Shown here: positions 1-10,267 of the stretch, one piece after another | How positions within the stretch are numbered: position 1 is the first letter of the stretch | Layout of the letters: each line of letters starts with the position of its first letter | NCBI RefSeq assembly: GCF_014646295.1 | Contig: NZ_BMNE01000001.1 | Location: 620,001 to 684,000 of the forward strand | Source: Nocardia rhizosphaerihabitans | GTDB taxonomy: Bacteria; Actinomycetota; Actinomycetes; Mycobacteriales; Mycobacteriaceae | DNA: 64,000 nucleotides | Direction of reading: 5' to 3' | Position numbers and translations under genes: made by a program | The notes under the pieces: model-generated | What the model saw: only the letters and a program-made list of their open reading frames with translations | Told to the model about the DNA's origin: nothing | The model's database searches: none

Positions 1-1
1 C

Positions 2-163
2 CACGTGGCGGCGATTCTCACCGTCGCCCAGCACGAACCGGCGTCCTCGCCGACCTCGGCCACCGCGATCGGTGCGCACGAGTCGTTGCTGCGTCCGCTG
101 TGGAACACGATCCGCGAAGCCCGGCTGGTGGCAGTGCATGCCGCCGCCGGGCCCGCCCGCTAG
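2..163 (+). CDS. C-terminal end of an unidentified protein (5' truncated)
   Basis: An open frame enters from the left edge and ends at TAG 161-163, giving the last 53 residues of a protein whose start lies outside the window. The visible part is Ala-rich with no recognisable motif; it ends in ...AGPAR. It converges on the gene that ends at 177, with only 13 bases between the stops. In M. tuberculosis the genes beyond hemH (Rv1486c onward) are of unknown function, but I cannot assign this fragment to any of them. The reading frame is credible because of its high third-position GC and the tight convergence. Confidence 0.5.
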   Translation, partial: HVAAILTVAQHEPASSPTSATAIGAHESLLRPLWNTIREARLVAVHAAAGPAR

Positions 164-176
164 CCTCGCCGGTCCG

Positions 177-611
177 TCAGCGCCGGTAGGGCTGCTGGTA
201 CTGCGGCTGGCCCTGGTACGGCCCCGGCTGCGGATACGGCATCGGCTGCTGCGGCGGGTACGGCTGAGGGTAGGGCGCCTGCTGGTACTGCGGCGGATAC
301 TGGCCGTGTGGCTGCTGCGGGTATCCGTGGGACTGCTGGTACTGCGGCGGGTACGGCTGGTGCGGGCGCGGCTGCTGGTACTGCTGCGGCGGCATCTGCT
401 GGGGCGCACCGTTGTTCGAGCCGCCGCTGAACTTGCGGATGACCACGATCAGGATGATCACCGCGATCACCGTGAGAATGGTGATCCAGACCCAATCGGG
501 CAGGCCGATACCGATACTCACCCCGTCACCACCGCCCCCGCGGCGAGCGTCGACAGCGTCCGTCGCGGACGCGAGCACTAGTGTGCTGACCGGTATTTCG
601 GCATGGTTCAT
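177..611 (-). CDS. Single-pass membrane protein with Q/P/Y-rich tail
   Basis: Predicted 144-residue protein. ATG at 611 is chosen because GGGGAGG lies six bases upstream. Residues about 1-35 are short and polar, residues about 36-62 form one strongly hydrophobic segment (WVWITILTVIAVIILIVVI) followed by basic RKF, and the remaining 80 residues are a low-complexity tail of repeated PQYQQ, PYPPQ and YPQP units. This looks like a tail-anchored or single-pass inner-membrane protein with a disordered tail; which side the tail faces is not shown. Similar proline/glutamine/tyrosine tails occur on mycolata cell-envelope proteins, but I do not recognise a family. Function unknown. Confidence 0.7.
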   Translation of the reverse strand: MNHAEIPVSTLVLASATDAVDARRGGGGDGVSIGIGLPDWVWITILTVIAVIILIVVIRKFSGGSNNGAPQQMPPQQYQQPRPHQPYPPQYQQSHGYPQQPHGQYPPQYQQAPYPQPYPPQQPMPYPQPGPYQGQPQYQQPYRR

Positions 612-700
612 CGGGCCTCCCCCGTCGCGAATCTCCACCTTCCGTCGAAGGTCTGCGGGCGATGCTAGCGCAGCAGGCGTCCGAAGTGACAAGCGCCGGT

Positions 701-1102
701 TCAGAATCCGCCGATCGCGGTCTTCAAGTCGGGCTGGTCGAGGACTTTCAGTGTGGCGGTGCGGACTTCGGGGCATGTGCGGGTGGTGACGGTGTCGACG
801 ATGTGGCGGTTCCAGGAGATCGCGGCGTTCGCGGCCGGGTCCTGCACCGTCCACAGTTTCATCGCGCCGGTGAACGCCACCCGGGCGACCGGTGGGCCGA
901 GTGCCTTCCAGGTGCCCTTCTGGCCGTCGAGGATGCCGCAGAGTTCGTCCACCGACGCCTGCGAGATGGTGGGTTCGGTGGGGGCCGGGCCGACGGTCTC
1001 GTAGCCGGAGTCGCCGCCGCAGCCGCTCAGTCCCAGCGACGTCGCGGTCAGGACCAGGAGAACACCCGCCGTCCGTCCGCGGCGGGACATCGTCGAACGC
1101 AT
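701..1102 (-). CDS. Small secreted lipoprotein, function unknown
   Basis: 133 residues. The N-terminus has a basic n-region (RRGR), a hydrophobic stretch and the lipobox LSGC at about residues 24-27, so the mature protein should be lipid-anchored at Cys27 on the outer face of the membrane. Start ATG at 1102 has GGAGG six bases upstream; ATG at 1090 is a possible alternative. The mature part (about 105 residues) has two Cys (in VDELCGIL and RTCPEV) that could form a disulfide, and ends KTAIGGF. It follows hemH by 86 bases on the same strand and could be the last gene of that unit. No named family recognised. Confidence 0.75.
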   Translation of the reverse strand: MRSTMSRRGRTAGVLLVLTATSLGLSGCGGDSGYETVGPAPTEPTISQASVDELCGILDGQKGTWKALGPPVARVAFTGAMKLWTVQDPAANAAISWNRHIVDTVTTRTCPEVRTATLKVLDQPDLKTAIGGF

Positions 1103-1188
1103 CGGAATCCTCCGATCTGTCGAGCACAGTCCCGCAAAAGCCTACTCCCGGCACCCCGGTAGCCCGGCGAATGTTTATCCGGTTGTGT

Positions 1189-2238
1189 TCATGGCCGGGC
1201 CGGGCGCGACGGTGGCGCGCAGCAGCCGGGCGCGCACAGGGCGCCGTCGACGGTGCATCCGTAGCCGGGGACCTCGCCGAGTTCGCGCACTGCTCCCCCG
1301 CCGAGGCGTTCCTGGATCAGCTCGACGATCATGCGGGCGAAGCGCGGGTCGGTGCCGGGGGTGGCGGCGCGGGCGAAGGCCATGCCGAGTTCGGCGGCCC
1401 TGGCCGATGCCTCGTTGTCGAGGTCCCAGATCACCTCGAGATGATCGGAGACGAAGCCGACCGGGCAGACCACCACGGCGTCGATTCCCTTGCCGTGCAG
1501 CACATCCAGATGGTCGACGATGTCGGGTTCCAGCCACGGCACCTGCGGCGGGCCGGATCGGGACTGCCACACCACGTCGTAGTCGGTGAAACCGGTTGCC
1601 GCGGCACACAATCGGGCCGCTTCGGCGACTTGCCTGCTGTAGAGGCGGCCACCGTCGGCGGGCGGGCCCGCGGCGATGTCGGCCGAGACCGGGATGGAGT
1701 GCGCGGTGAACACCAGGCGCACGCCCGCGCGCCGGTCGGCCGGAATCTGTTGTACCGCCGCGGTGATCGCGTCGGCGAAGGACTCGATCAGCAGTGGGTG
1801 GTCGAAGTACTGGCGCAGCTTCACCAGTTCGGGCGCGCCTGCCCCGACCGCGGCGCGGGCGCGGGTGATGTCCTCGTCGTACTGGCGACAGCCGGAGTAG
1901 CCGCCCCACGCCGAGGTCGGGAAGACCAGGGCGGAACGCACACCGTCGGCGGTCATCGTGGCGACGGTGTCCTCCACCATCGGATGCCAGTTGCGGTTAC
2001 CGAAGTACACCGGCAGGTCGAGCCCGGCGGCGTCCAGTTCGGCCTCGACCGCGGCGATGATCTGCCGGTTCAGCGCGTTGATCGGCGAGACACCACCGAA
2101 ATGCAGGTAGTGCTGAGCGACCTCGTCGAGCCGGGCGCGCGGGATCCCGCGGCCCCGAGTGACGTTCTCCAGAAAGGGGATCACGTCCTCGGGGCCCTCG
2201 GGACCGCCGAAGGACAGCAGCAGCAGGCCGTCGGTCAT
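1189..2238 (-). CDS. hemH: Ferrochelatase (coproporphyrin type, Fe-S form)
   Basis: 349 residues. Inserts ferrous iron into a porphyrin at the end of heme synthesis; actinobacteria use the coproporphyrin-dependent branch, so the substrate is probably coproporphyrin III (established knowledge; the enzyme is also called CpfC). Sequence support: N-terminal [15 protein letters not shown], the catalytic His in FTAHSIP at about residue 180, and [11 protein letters not shown]. The C-terminal tail carries Cys328, Cys335, Cys339 and Cys340, matching the cysteine-rich tail that holds a [2Fe-2S] cluster in the M. tuberculosis enzyme. ATG at 2238 overlaps the inhA stop by one base (TGATG), implying translational coupling. 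Confidence 0.95.
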   Translation of the reverse strand: MTDGLLLLSFGGPEGPEDVIPFLENVTRGRGIPRARLDEVAQHYLHFGGVSPINALNRQIIAAVEAELDAAGLDLPVYFGNRNWHPMVEDTVATMTADGVRSALVFPTSAWGGYSGCRQYDEDITRARAAVGAGAPELVKLRQYFDHPLLIESFADAITAAVQQIPADRRAGVRLVFTAHSIPVSADIAAGPPADGGRLYSRQVAEAARLCAAATGFTDYDVVWQSRSGPPQVPWLEPDIVDHLDVLHGKGIDAVVVCPVGFVSDHLEVIWDLDNEASARAAELGMAFARAATPGTDPRFARMIVELIQERLGGGAVRELGEVPGYGCTVDGALCAPGCCAPPSRPARP

Positions 2239-3074
2239 CAGTTGGCGGTGAAGCCCTCGGGGAACCACATGTTGTGGCTGGCGCCGCCGTCGACGTAGAT
2301 GATCGAGCCGGTCGTGGCGGGCAGCCAGTCCGAAAGCAGCGCGACGATCGACTTGCCGACGGCGCGCGCGTCGGCGCCGTCCCAGCCGATCGGCGACGCG
2401 CCGTCCCAGTACTCGTCCAGCTGACGCAGTTGCTTGGCGTCGTCGGTGGCGGTACCGGCGATGGCCTTGGCCGCGAGGGTCTTCACCGGACCCGCGGCGA
2501 TCAGGTTGGAGCGGATCTTCTTGGCGTAGCCCACTTCCCGGGCCACGTACCGGTTCACCGACTCCAGCGCGGCCTTGGAGACGCCCATCCAGTTGTAGTA
2601 CGGCATCGCCACGCGCGGATCGAAGTCCATGCCGACGATGGAGCCGCCCTCGTTCATCACGGGCAGCACGGCGCGGGCCAGCGAGGCGTAGCTCCACGCG
2701 GAGATCTCGAACGACTTCGCCACATCGGGGCCGGGGCCCTCCAGGAACGGCACCGCCTCCGGACCCATCAGGGTCTTGGGCGCGAAGGCGATCGAGTGCA
2801 GCACACCATCGATGCCCTCGGGCGCCAGCTCGCGCAGGGCGTCCGCCAGCGCGCCCAGGTTCTCCTCGTTGGTGACGTCCAGCGGGATCGCCGGCGGCAC
2901 CTCCTGCGGCAAGCGCTTGGCGATGCGGTCGATCAGCCGCAGCCGTTCCGGGATGCCGGTGATGATCACCTTCGCGCCCTGCTCCTGCGCGACCGCCGCC
3001 GCGCTGAACGCGATCGACGAATCGGTGATGATGCCGGTGACCAGGATGGTCTTGCCTTCGAGCAGTCCGCCCAT
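2238..3074 (-). CDS. inhA: NADH-dependent enoyl-ACP reductase InhA
   Basis: 278 residues (M. tuberculosis InhA 269). Reduces the trans-2 double bond of long acyl-ACPs in the FAS-II cycle that builds mycolic acids; it is the isoniazid/ethionamide target in mycobacteria. Visible features: nucleotide-binding start [16 protein letters not shown], Ser94 in VLHSIAF (aligning with Ser94 of M. tuberculosis InhA), [11 protein letters not shown], and the catalytic pair Tyr160 and Lys167 in YYNWMGVSK. The C-terminus, ending FPEGFTAN, is a few residues longer than in mycobacteria. It lies 74 bases after fabG1 and overlaps hemH by one base, the mabA-inhA-hemH order of mycobacteria. Confidence 0.96.
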   Translation of the reverse strand: MGGLLEGKTILVTGIITDSSIAFSAAAVAQEQGAKVIITGIPERLRLIDRIAKRLPQEVPPAIPLDVTNEENLGALADALRELAPEGIDGVLHSIAFAPKTLMGPEAVPFLEGPGPDVAKSFEISAWSYASLARAVLPVMNEGGSIVGMDFDPRVAMPYYNWMGVSKAALESVNRYVAREVGYAKKIRSNLIAAGPVKTLAAKAIAGTATDDAKQLRQLDEYWDGASPIGWDGADARAVGKSIVALLSDWLPATTGSIIYVDGGASHNMWFPEGFTAN

Positions 3075-3148
3075 GAGTTTTCGGTTCTCCCTGAAATCAG
3101 TATGGTTGCCGCCACCTTGTCGGTGGCGCGGGGCAATCCGTTAGCGGA

Positions 3149-4951
<1,803 letters not shown>

Positions 4952-4955
<4 letters not shown>

Positions 4956-5935
4956 TGGCGAGGCACCCGCCCGCTCGGGGCGCCGAAGCTGTGGCGCCGG
5001 GTGGACACGAACCGGACCACGTCGGCGATCCAGTCCCGATCGGTCTGCAAGGACAGCACCGGCGCGCCGCAGTTGCGCAGTGCCAGGTGCACCTGTTCAC
5101 GCTGGGCCATGGCCGCGGCCGCGAAATCGGCACGCAGCGTGGGGGTCACGCTGAACTCGCGGGTGCGTCCGGATTCCGGATCGTGCAGCACCACGTCACC
5201 GCCGTCGGGCAGGGCGACGTCGAGCGGGTCGAGCACCTCCACCGCGAGCAGGTCGTGGCGTGCCGAGATCGCGCGCAGGGAACGCTGCCAGTCGACGTCA
5301 CCGAGGTAGTCGCTGATCACCACGGCCAGACCGCGTTTGCGCTGCGGACGGCGCAGCGATTCGATCCCGGCCTTCAGGTCACCGCGGACGCCGTCGCGGG
5401 CGTGCGGGGTGGTCGCGATGCCGCGCAGCATGGTCTGCGCGTGCAGGCGACCACTGCGGGCGGGGATGCGAACCAGATCCTGACCCGTCGCGACCACGGC
5501 GCCGATGCGGTTGCCGCCACCGGAGGTGAGGTGGGTGATGGCCGCGGCCGCAGCGATGGCGAGATCGCGCTTCTGCACCCGGCCGGTACCGAAGTCCAGG
5601 CTCGACGACAGGTCGACGACGAGCCAGGTCTCGAGTTCGCGGTCGGCGATCATCTGCCGCACGTGCGGATGGGTGGTGCGGGCGGTGACCGACCAATCCA
5701 TCTGCCGCACATCGTCACCCGGCTGGTACAGGCGTGCCTCGCCCGGTTCCGAGCCCGGTCCGGGGATGAGTCCCTGATGGTCGCCGTGCAGGACGCCGTC
5801 GAGGCGGCGCCGCACCGTCAGTTCGAGCGTCTTGAGCGCGGCCGACAGCTTCGGGTCGGTCAGTTCACCGGCACGGAACGACGGCGGCGCGTGCGACGAC
5901 AGGGGCACGCGGACAACGGGTTCCGGCGCACTCAC
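4952..5935 (-). CDS. DUF58 protein (Rv1480-like)
   Basis: 327 residues. Contains the DUF58 signature around DDVRQMDWSVTART and a degenerate VWA-like fold with DLSSSLDFG, a MIDAS-like DxSxS motif. No signal peptide or membrane helix, so probably cytoplasmic. DUF58 proteins are almost always encoded beside MoxR AAA+ ATPases, and the gene overlaps both neighbours by four bases (ATGA at each junction), so the three products are probably made together and may act as one complex (inference). Biochemical role unknown. Orthologous by position and length to M. tuberculosis Rv1480. Confidence 0.87.
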
Positions 5936-7098
5936 TGGGGCGCGACGTGGCCGGCGGGCTGGGACTGCTGCCCGTTCACCGGCTGCGGGACGGGCTGTTG
6001 CTGGGCGGGCGGCTGCGGCACCGCGGGCTGCTGCGGGGCGGCCTGGCCGCCGACGGCCTGCGGCGCGACCTGCGGCAGACCGACGGTCTGCAGGACCCGC
6101 TTGATGACATCCTCCGGGGTGACCTCGTCGGCGAGCGCGTCGTAGGACAGCACCAAACGGTGGCGCAGCACGTCCGGGATCACCTCGACGACGTCCTGCG
6201 GCACCACGTAGTCACGGCCGCGGATCAGCGCGACCGAGCGCGCGGCGGCGATGATGCCGAGGCTGGCACGCGGGGAGGCGCCGTAGGCGATCCAGCTGGC
6301 GACATCGGCCATGCCGAAGTCGGCGGGCGTGCGGGTCGCGGTGATCACACGGACGACGTAGTCGACCAGAGCGTGGTGCACGAAGACGTTGGCGGCCAGC
6401 TTCTGCAGCCGGATGATGTCCTCGGGCGCCAGGATCTGCTTGGGCTCCGGCGGGGTCACGCCCATCCGGTAGATGATCTCGCGCTCTTCCTCGACCGAGG
6501 GGTAGTCGACGACGACCTTGAACAGGAAGCGGTCACGCTGGGCCTCGGGCAGCGGGTAGACGCCCTCGCTCTCGATCGGGTTCTGGGTCGCCATGACCAG
6601 GAACGGATCGGGCATCGGGTAGGTCTTGCCACCGATCGACAGCTTGCGCTCGGCCATCACCTCGAGCAGTGCCGACTGCACCTTGGCCGGCGCGCGGTTG
6701 ATCTCGTCCGCGAGCACGAAGTTGGCGACGACCGGACCGAGCTCGGTGTCGAACTCCTCGCGGCCCTGGCGATAGATCCGGGTACCGATGAGGTCGGTGG
6801 GCACCAGGTCCGGGGTGAACTGCACCCGGGAGAACGAGCCGCCGACGACCTTGGCGAACGTCTCGACGGCGAGGGTCTTCGCGACGCCGGGCACACCCTC
6901 GAGCAGCACGTGACCACGCGCCAGCACGCCGACGAGCAACCGCTCCACGAGCCGATCCTGACCGACGATGACCCGTTTGACCTCGTAGATCGCCTTCTCG
7001 AGAGTCTGGACGTCACGCTCCAGGGTGCTCGGCGTTGCCGTACCGGCGTCCTTCGCCAGCTTCGGCCCGCTCACACCTTCCGTCGAAGTCACCAACAT
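5932..7098 (-). CDS. moxR1: MoxR1-type AAA+ ATPase
   Basis: About 388 residues. AAA+ ATPase with Walker A GVPGVAKT, Walker B LADEINRAP, arginine-finger/sensor region around PEAQRDRFLFK and IESEGVYPLPEAQ. The family acts as a chaperone in assembly or metal insertion of partner proteins. The last 60 residues are an unusual Q/P/A-rich tail (PQQPAVPQPPAQQQP) that looks disordered. Start is ambiguous: ATG 7098 has GGGG directly against it, while GTG two codons downstream (7092) has that GGGG at normal spacing. First gene of a tight minus-strand unit running toward mabA-inhA-hemH. Confidence 0.93.
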   Translation of the reverse strand: MLVTSTEGVSGPKLAKDAGTATPSTLERDVQTLEKAIYEVKRVIVGQDRLVERLLVGVLARGHVLLEGVPGVAKTLAVETFAKVVGGSFSRVQFTPDLVPTDLIGTRIYRQGREEFDTELGPVVANFVLADEINRAPAKVQSALLEVMAERKLSIGGKTYPMPDPFLVMATQNPIESEGVYPLPEAQRDRFLFKVVVDYPSVEEEREIIYRMGVTPPEPKQILAPEDIIRLQKLAANVFVHHALVDYVVRVITATRTPADFGMADVASWIAYGASPRASLGIIAAARSVALIRGRDYVVPQDVVEVIPDVLRHRLVLSYDALADEVTPEDVIKRVLQTVGLPQVAPQAVGGQAAPQQPAVPQPPAQQQPVPQPVNGQQSQPAGHVAPQ

Positions 7099-7460
7099 CC
7101 CCGCTTTCGCTTTGGTCCTGTGCGTGCGGCACCAACTATTCCAGGTAACAGCCCGGCGCGCCGCAACCGGCCAGGAGTGGACGTGAATTCGTCGCATTAC
7201 CGCCGGGCCCGGTTGCTCGTCACCCTACGCATTTCCAGCGCCGACCGCACCGCACGACGCGGGCAGCCGTCTGCTGTTCATCGACGGCTACGGGCCCGCC
7301 GGAGCGCCTCTCCGCACATCTGGTTGTCTCGCAGTTTGCTGTCGACCACTGCCCTCGCCACCGGCAGCGCCGAAGCGAGGTGCGGCGGCATTTGTCCACC
7401 GTCATCGGACGTATGTCGCGTGACCTGGAATTCCAGGTCACGCGACAACTCGTCGGCGGA
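7099..7460. other. 362-bp intergenic region between moxR1 and the accessory block
   Basis: No credible gene. It holds the presumed moxR1 promoter at its left end (no convincing -10/-35 seen) and a long perfect palindrome at 7414-7447 at its right end. A near copy of one palindrome half-site, TTCCAGGTAAC, occurs at 7139-7149, about 40 bases upstream of moxR1 (10 of 11 bases shared with 7431-7441). This is where gene order departs from the conserved moxR1-ripA neighbourhood of mycobacteria. Confidence 0.6.
7414..7447. repeat. 34-bp perfect palindrome
   Basis: Two 17-base arms that are exact reverse complements with no spacer (7414-7430 and 7431-7447), centred on GGAATTCC. It lies 13 bases beyond the stop of the MFS gene (minus strand), so it can fold as a hairpin in that mRNA (15-bp stem, AATT loop) and serve as a terminator, though no U-run follows. 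The related half-site at 7139-7149 argues instead for a protein-binding site. Confidence 0.7.
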
Positions 7461-9047
7461 TCAAGGCACCGGCGTCTCCTGCGCTTCCTGGCTCGGCCGC
7501 GATTCGAGGTCGGGAGCAGTGGGGTCGAGGACGAAGTCGCGTCGGCGAATCAGGACGAATGCCGCCGCGCCGACCACGACGCAGGCGATTCCGCCGATCA
7601 TCGCGACATCGGCGAACGCTCCGAGGAACGCCTCGGCCGCGGCCGCGCCGACAGCGTCGGCGCGATCCGGCGGCACCGTGGCCACGAACGGTCCGATCGC
7701 GCCGGCCGCCACCGCGTCCGAGGCTGTCTCCAACGCGGTATCCGACAAGCCGAGGTCCTCGGACAGTGCCGTGTTGATCGATGCGTGCGCGACCGCACCG
7801 AGCACCGCGATGCCCAGAGCGGCACCGACCTGCTGAAAGGTCTCGTTGGCTCCCGAGCCCATGCCGGAGTCGTCGGCGGAGACCAGGGCCACCGATGCGT
7901 TGGCCCGCGGCGGATTGAACAGCCCCATGCCGAGGCCGGCGACGAGGAAGGGAACCAACGCCGCCGTCCAGCTGTCGTTCGCATCGACTCCGAGCAGGAG
8001 CAGGAAACCCGCCCCGGTGAGCACCAGGGCCGCACCGATCAGCAGATTCGTCGGCACCCGCGCGCTGAGGACACCGCCGACGGTAGCCGCGAGGAGCAGC
8101 ATCACTGTCAACGGCAGGAACCGGATGCCCGTTTCGATCGCCGACAGTCCCAGTACACCCTGCATCCACAGCACTCCGAACAGGATCACCGGCAGTACGG
8201 CGAAGTTGATCGTGAATGTCGCGGCCGACAGCGCGTCGAACGTACGGTTGCGTAGCAGCGCCAGGTCCAGCATCGGGTAGCTGATCCGTGACTGCACGAC
8301 GACGAACCCGATCAGCAGCGCGACCGATGCGGCCAGGGCGACACCCGTCGTCGGCGAGATCCATCCGACGATCGGTGCCCGGATGATCGCGAAGACCAGG
8401 GTGAACAATCCCGCCGACAGCAAGGCGAGGCCCGCGTAGTCGGTGGGACGGTCACCGCGCCCGGCACTCTCGGGCACCATGGTCAGGACGATCAGCAGCG
8501 CGAGCAGCCCCACCGGCAGGTTGATGTAGAACACCCAGCGCCAATCGAGTTCGGTGAGCGCCCCACCGATCAGGGGACCGGCGGCAACGGCGACGCCGGC
8601 GATGGCGCCGAAGATTCCGAAGGCGCTACCGCGTTCCCTGCCGTGGAACTCGGCGGCGATCAGCGCCGGCCCCACGGCGTACAGGATCGAGGCGCCGATT
8701 CCCTGGACCCCGCGGGCAACGATCAGCAACGACGGTTCGGTAGCCAGACCACAGGCCACCGAGGCCAGGGTGAACACGACCAGACCCAGCGCGAACAGTT
8801 TGCGCCGACCTACGCGGTCTGCCAGTGACCCCGCCGACAGGAGAAACGCGGCCAACCCCAGCGCGTAGGCATCGATGACCCATTGCATGTCACCGAAGGT
8901 CGCGTCGAGATCCACCTGGATGGCGGGCATCGCGACGTTCACCACGGTGAGGTCGAGCATCAACATGAACGTTGCGGCACAGACCGTGGCCAGTGTCCAC
9001 CACCGATGCACACCCACCCCGGCAGCGCCGGCCTTCCGGATCACCAC
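7461..9047 (-). CDS. DHA2-family MFS drug/metabolite exporter
   Basis: 528 residues, about 14 hydrophobic segments, the size and layout of the proton-coupled EmrB/QacA (DHA2) branch. Motif A appears as GSLADRVGRRK in the loop after TM2, and the antiporter motif C region as GAIAGVAVAAGPLIGGAL in TM5, which favours drug or product efflux. GTG at 9047 is chosen because GGGGAGG stands six bases upstream; a second GTG follows immediately. It is the last gene of a minus-strand run after the MMPL transporter and the secreted hydrolase, and with them may export or process the product of the adjacent polyketide cluster (inference). C-terminal tail hydrophilic. Confidence 0.9.
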   Translation of the reverse strand: MVIRKAGAAGVGVHRWWTLATVCAATFMLMLDLTVVNVAMPAIQVDLDATFGDMQWVIDAYALGLAAFLLSAGSLADRVGRRKLFALGLVVFTLASVACGLATEPSLLIVARGVQGIGASILYAVGPALIAAEFHGRERGSAFGIFGAIAGVAVAAGPLIGGALTELDWRWVFYINLPVGLLALLIVLTMVPESAGRGDRPTDYAGLALLSAGLFTLVFAIIRAPIVGWISPTTGVALAASVALLIGFVVVQSRISYPMLDLALLRNRTFDALSAATFTINFAVLPVILFGVLWMQGVLGLSAIETGIRFLPLTVMLLLAATVGGVLSARVPTNLLIGAALVLTGAGFLLLLGVDANDSWTAALVPFLVAGLGMGLFNPPRANASVALVSADDSGMGSGANETFQQVGAALGIAVLGAVAHASINTALSEDLGLSDTALETASDAVAAGAIGPFVATVPPDRADAVGAAAAEAFLGAFADVAMIGGIACVVVGAAAFVLIRRRDFVLDPTAPDLESRPSQEAQETPVP

Positions 9048-9090
9048 TGCGGACCTCCCCTTGACGTTCGGGCTTCGAGACTGTTCGACA

Positions 9091-10179
9091 TCAGCCCGAG
9101 TACTTGTCGAGCCAGTCGGCCAAGGGGTCGAAAACCCTACTGGGATCGACGGATTGGCCGATGTAGTGCCCGGCGCCCGCGATGACGACGGCCTTGGTCT
9201 CCGGTGCGGAGGTGAAGTAGGCGCCCGCCTCCATGCCCGCCGTCACCCGGCGGTCACGTTCGCCGTACATGCCGAGCACCGGCACGGTGATTTCTCCCGC
9301 CTTGGCGAGATTGAGGGCAAGACCCTGGCCCTGGCTCATCATGTCGCCGCACGGATGCTGGTTCTGCAGGGGCAAGGCGGTGGCCAGAACGGCGGGATCT
9401 ATCCCGTCGAAGTTTCCGGTTTCGAACTCCTCGCGCCCCTGATCGAAGTACACGTAGCCGCGCTTGCCCGGATCCTTCTCGTGCGCGGAACCGCCGGCCG
9501 CGCACTGGCCTGCCGCCACGAAGAATCGTGGATAGACCTCGGGGGTCAATCCGCGGTCGACCCACGCCATCAGGATGATCGAATCGACGTCGTGGAAGCT
9601 GTACGCCTCGATTTCGGCGAGCTGCCCGCCGTTGGACTGCCCGGCGAGGAACACCTTGTCGAATCTGGGCGCCACGGCGCCGTCGCCCCGGACATAGTCG
9701 CCACTGCGCAGGGCCTGCACGATCTGATGCGCCATGGTGGCCTGCGAACCCATGCAGATACCCGTGCCTGCCGGAGCATCACTACGGTCGTAGCCGAGGC
9801 GGTCGATGGTCAACGAGGCGTGGCCGCGCGCGGCCATCTCGTAGGAATGGTGATACCCCGCGACCGGTAGCCGCCAGTACCATTCACCGCCGGCGATGCC
9901 GTGCTCGTACAGGGTGATCGCACCATCGCCGTCGAGCTGGTCGCGCGGAGCGGTCAAGTGTCCGGCGATCGTGTATGTCCCGCCGTCGCCACTGCACGGG
10001 ACCTGCGTCTGGTTGACGTTGACCACCCGGAACTCGACAGGAATATCCACCACACCCGCGGGGACGGCGGGAGCACCTGGTTGCGCGGAGGTAACGGGCG
10101 CGGTGATCACGGCGGCGGCGGAGACGACCACCGCGATGCCTAGGACGAGTTTTCGGACACGACTCATTGCAGCACTCAC
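9091..10179 (-). CDS. Secreted alpha/beta-hydrolase (lipase/esterase-like)
   Basis: About 362 residues. N-terminal signal peptide: basic MSRVRK, then LVLGIAVVVSAAAVITAPVTSAQP with a likely cut after TSA. Alpha/beta-hydrolase fold with nucleophile Ser in GQSNGGQ, acid residue in YGERDRR and His in GAGHYIG. The oxyanion region YEHGIAGGEWYW resembles actinobacterial secreted lipases. GTG at 10179 is preferred because AGGAG lies six bases upstream; ATG at 10167 would remove four residues. Substrate unknown. It sits between MMPL and MFS transporter genes on the same strand, so it may act on an exported lipid (inference). Confidence 0.8.
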   Translation of the reverse strand: MSAAMSRVRKLVLGIAVVVSAAAVITAPVTSAQPGAPAVPAGVVDIPVEFRVVNVNQTQVPCSGDGGTYTIAGHLTAPRDQLDGDGAITLYEHGIAGGEWYWRLPVAGYHHSYEMAARGHASLTIDRLGYDRSDAPAGTGICMGSQATMAHQIVQALRSGDYVRGDGAVAPRFDKVFLAGQSNGGQLAEIEAYSFHDVDSIILMAWVDRGLTPEVYPRFFVAAGQCAAGGSAHEKDPGKRGYVYFDQGREEFETGNFDGIDPAVLATALPLQNQHPCGDMMSQGQGLALNLAKAGEITVPVLGMYGERDRRVTAGMEAGAYFTSAPETKAVVIAGAGHYIGQSVDPSRVFDPLADWLDKYSG

Positions 10180-10267
10180 TACTGACTCCTGTGACAGGGC
10201 GCCGGCAAACATTCAGCGCACTGGGATTGCCGTCCGGCGACGGCGGGTGACAGTGACTATCGGACGC

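Noticed and set aside
190..400. Tandem-repeat or CRISPR-like array
   Set aside because: The periodic sequence is only the coding repeat of PQYQQ/YPPQ codons; units are irregular and without spacers.
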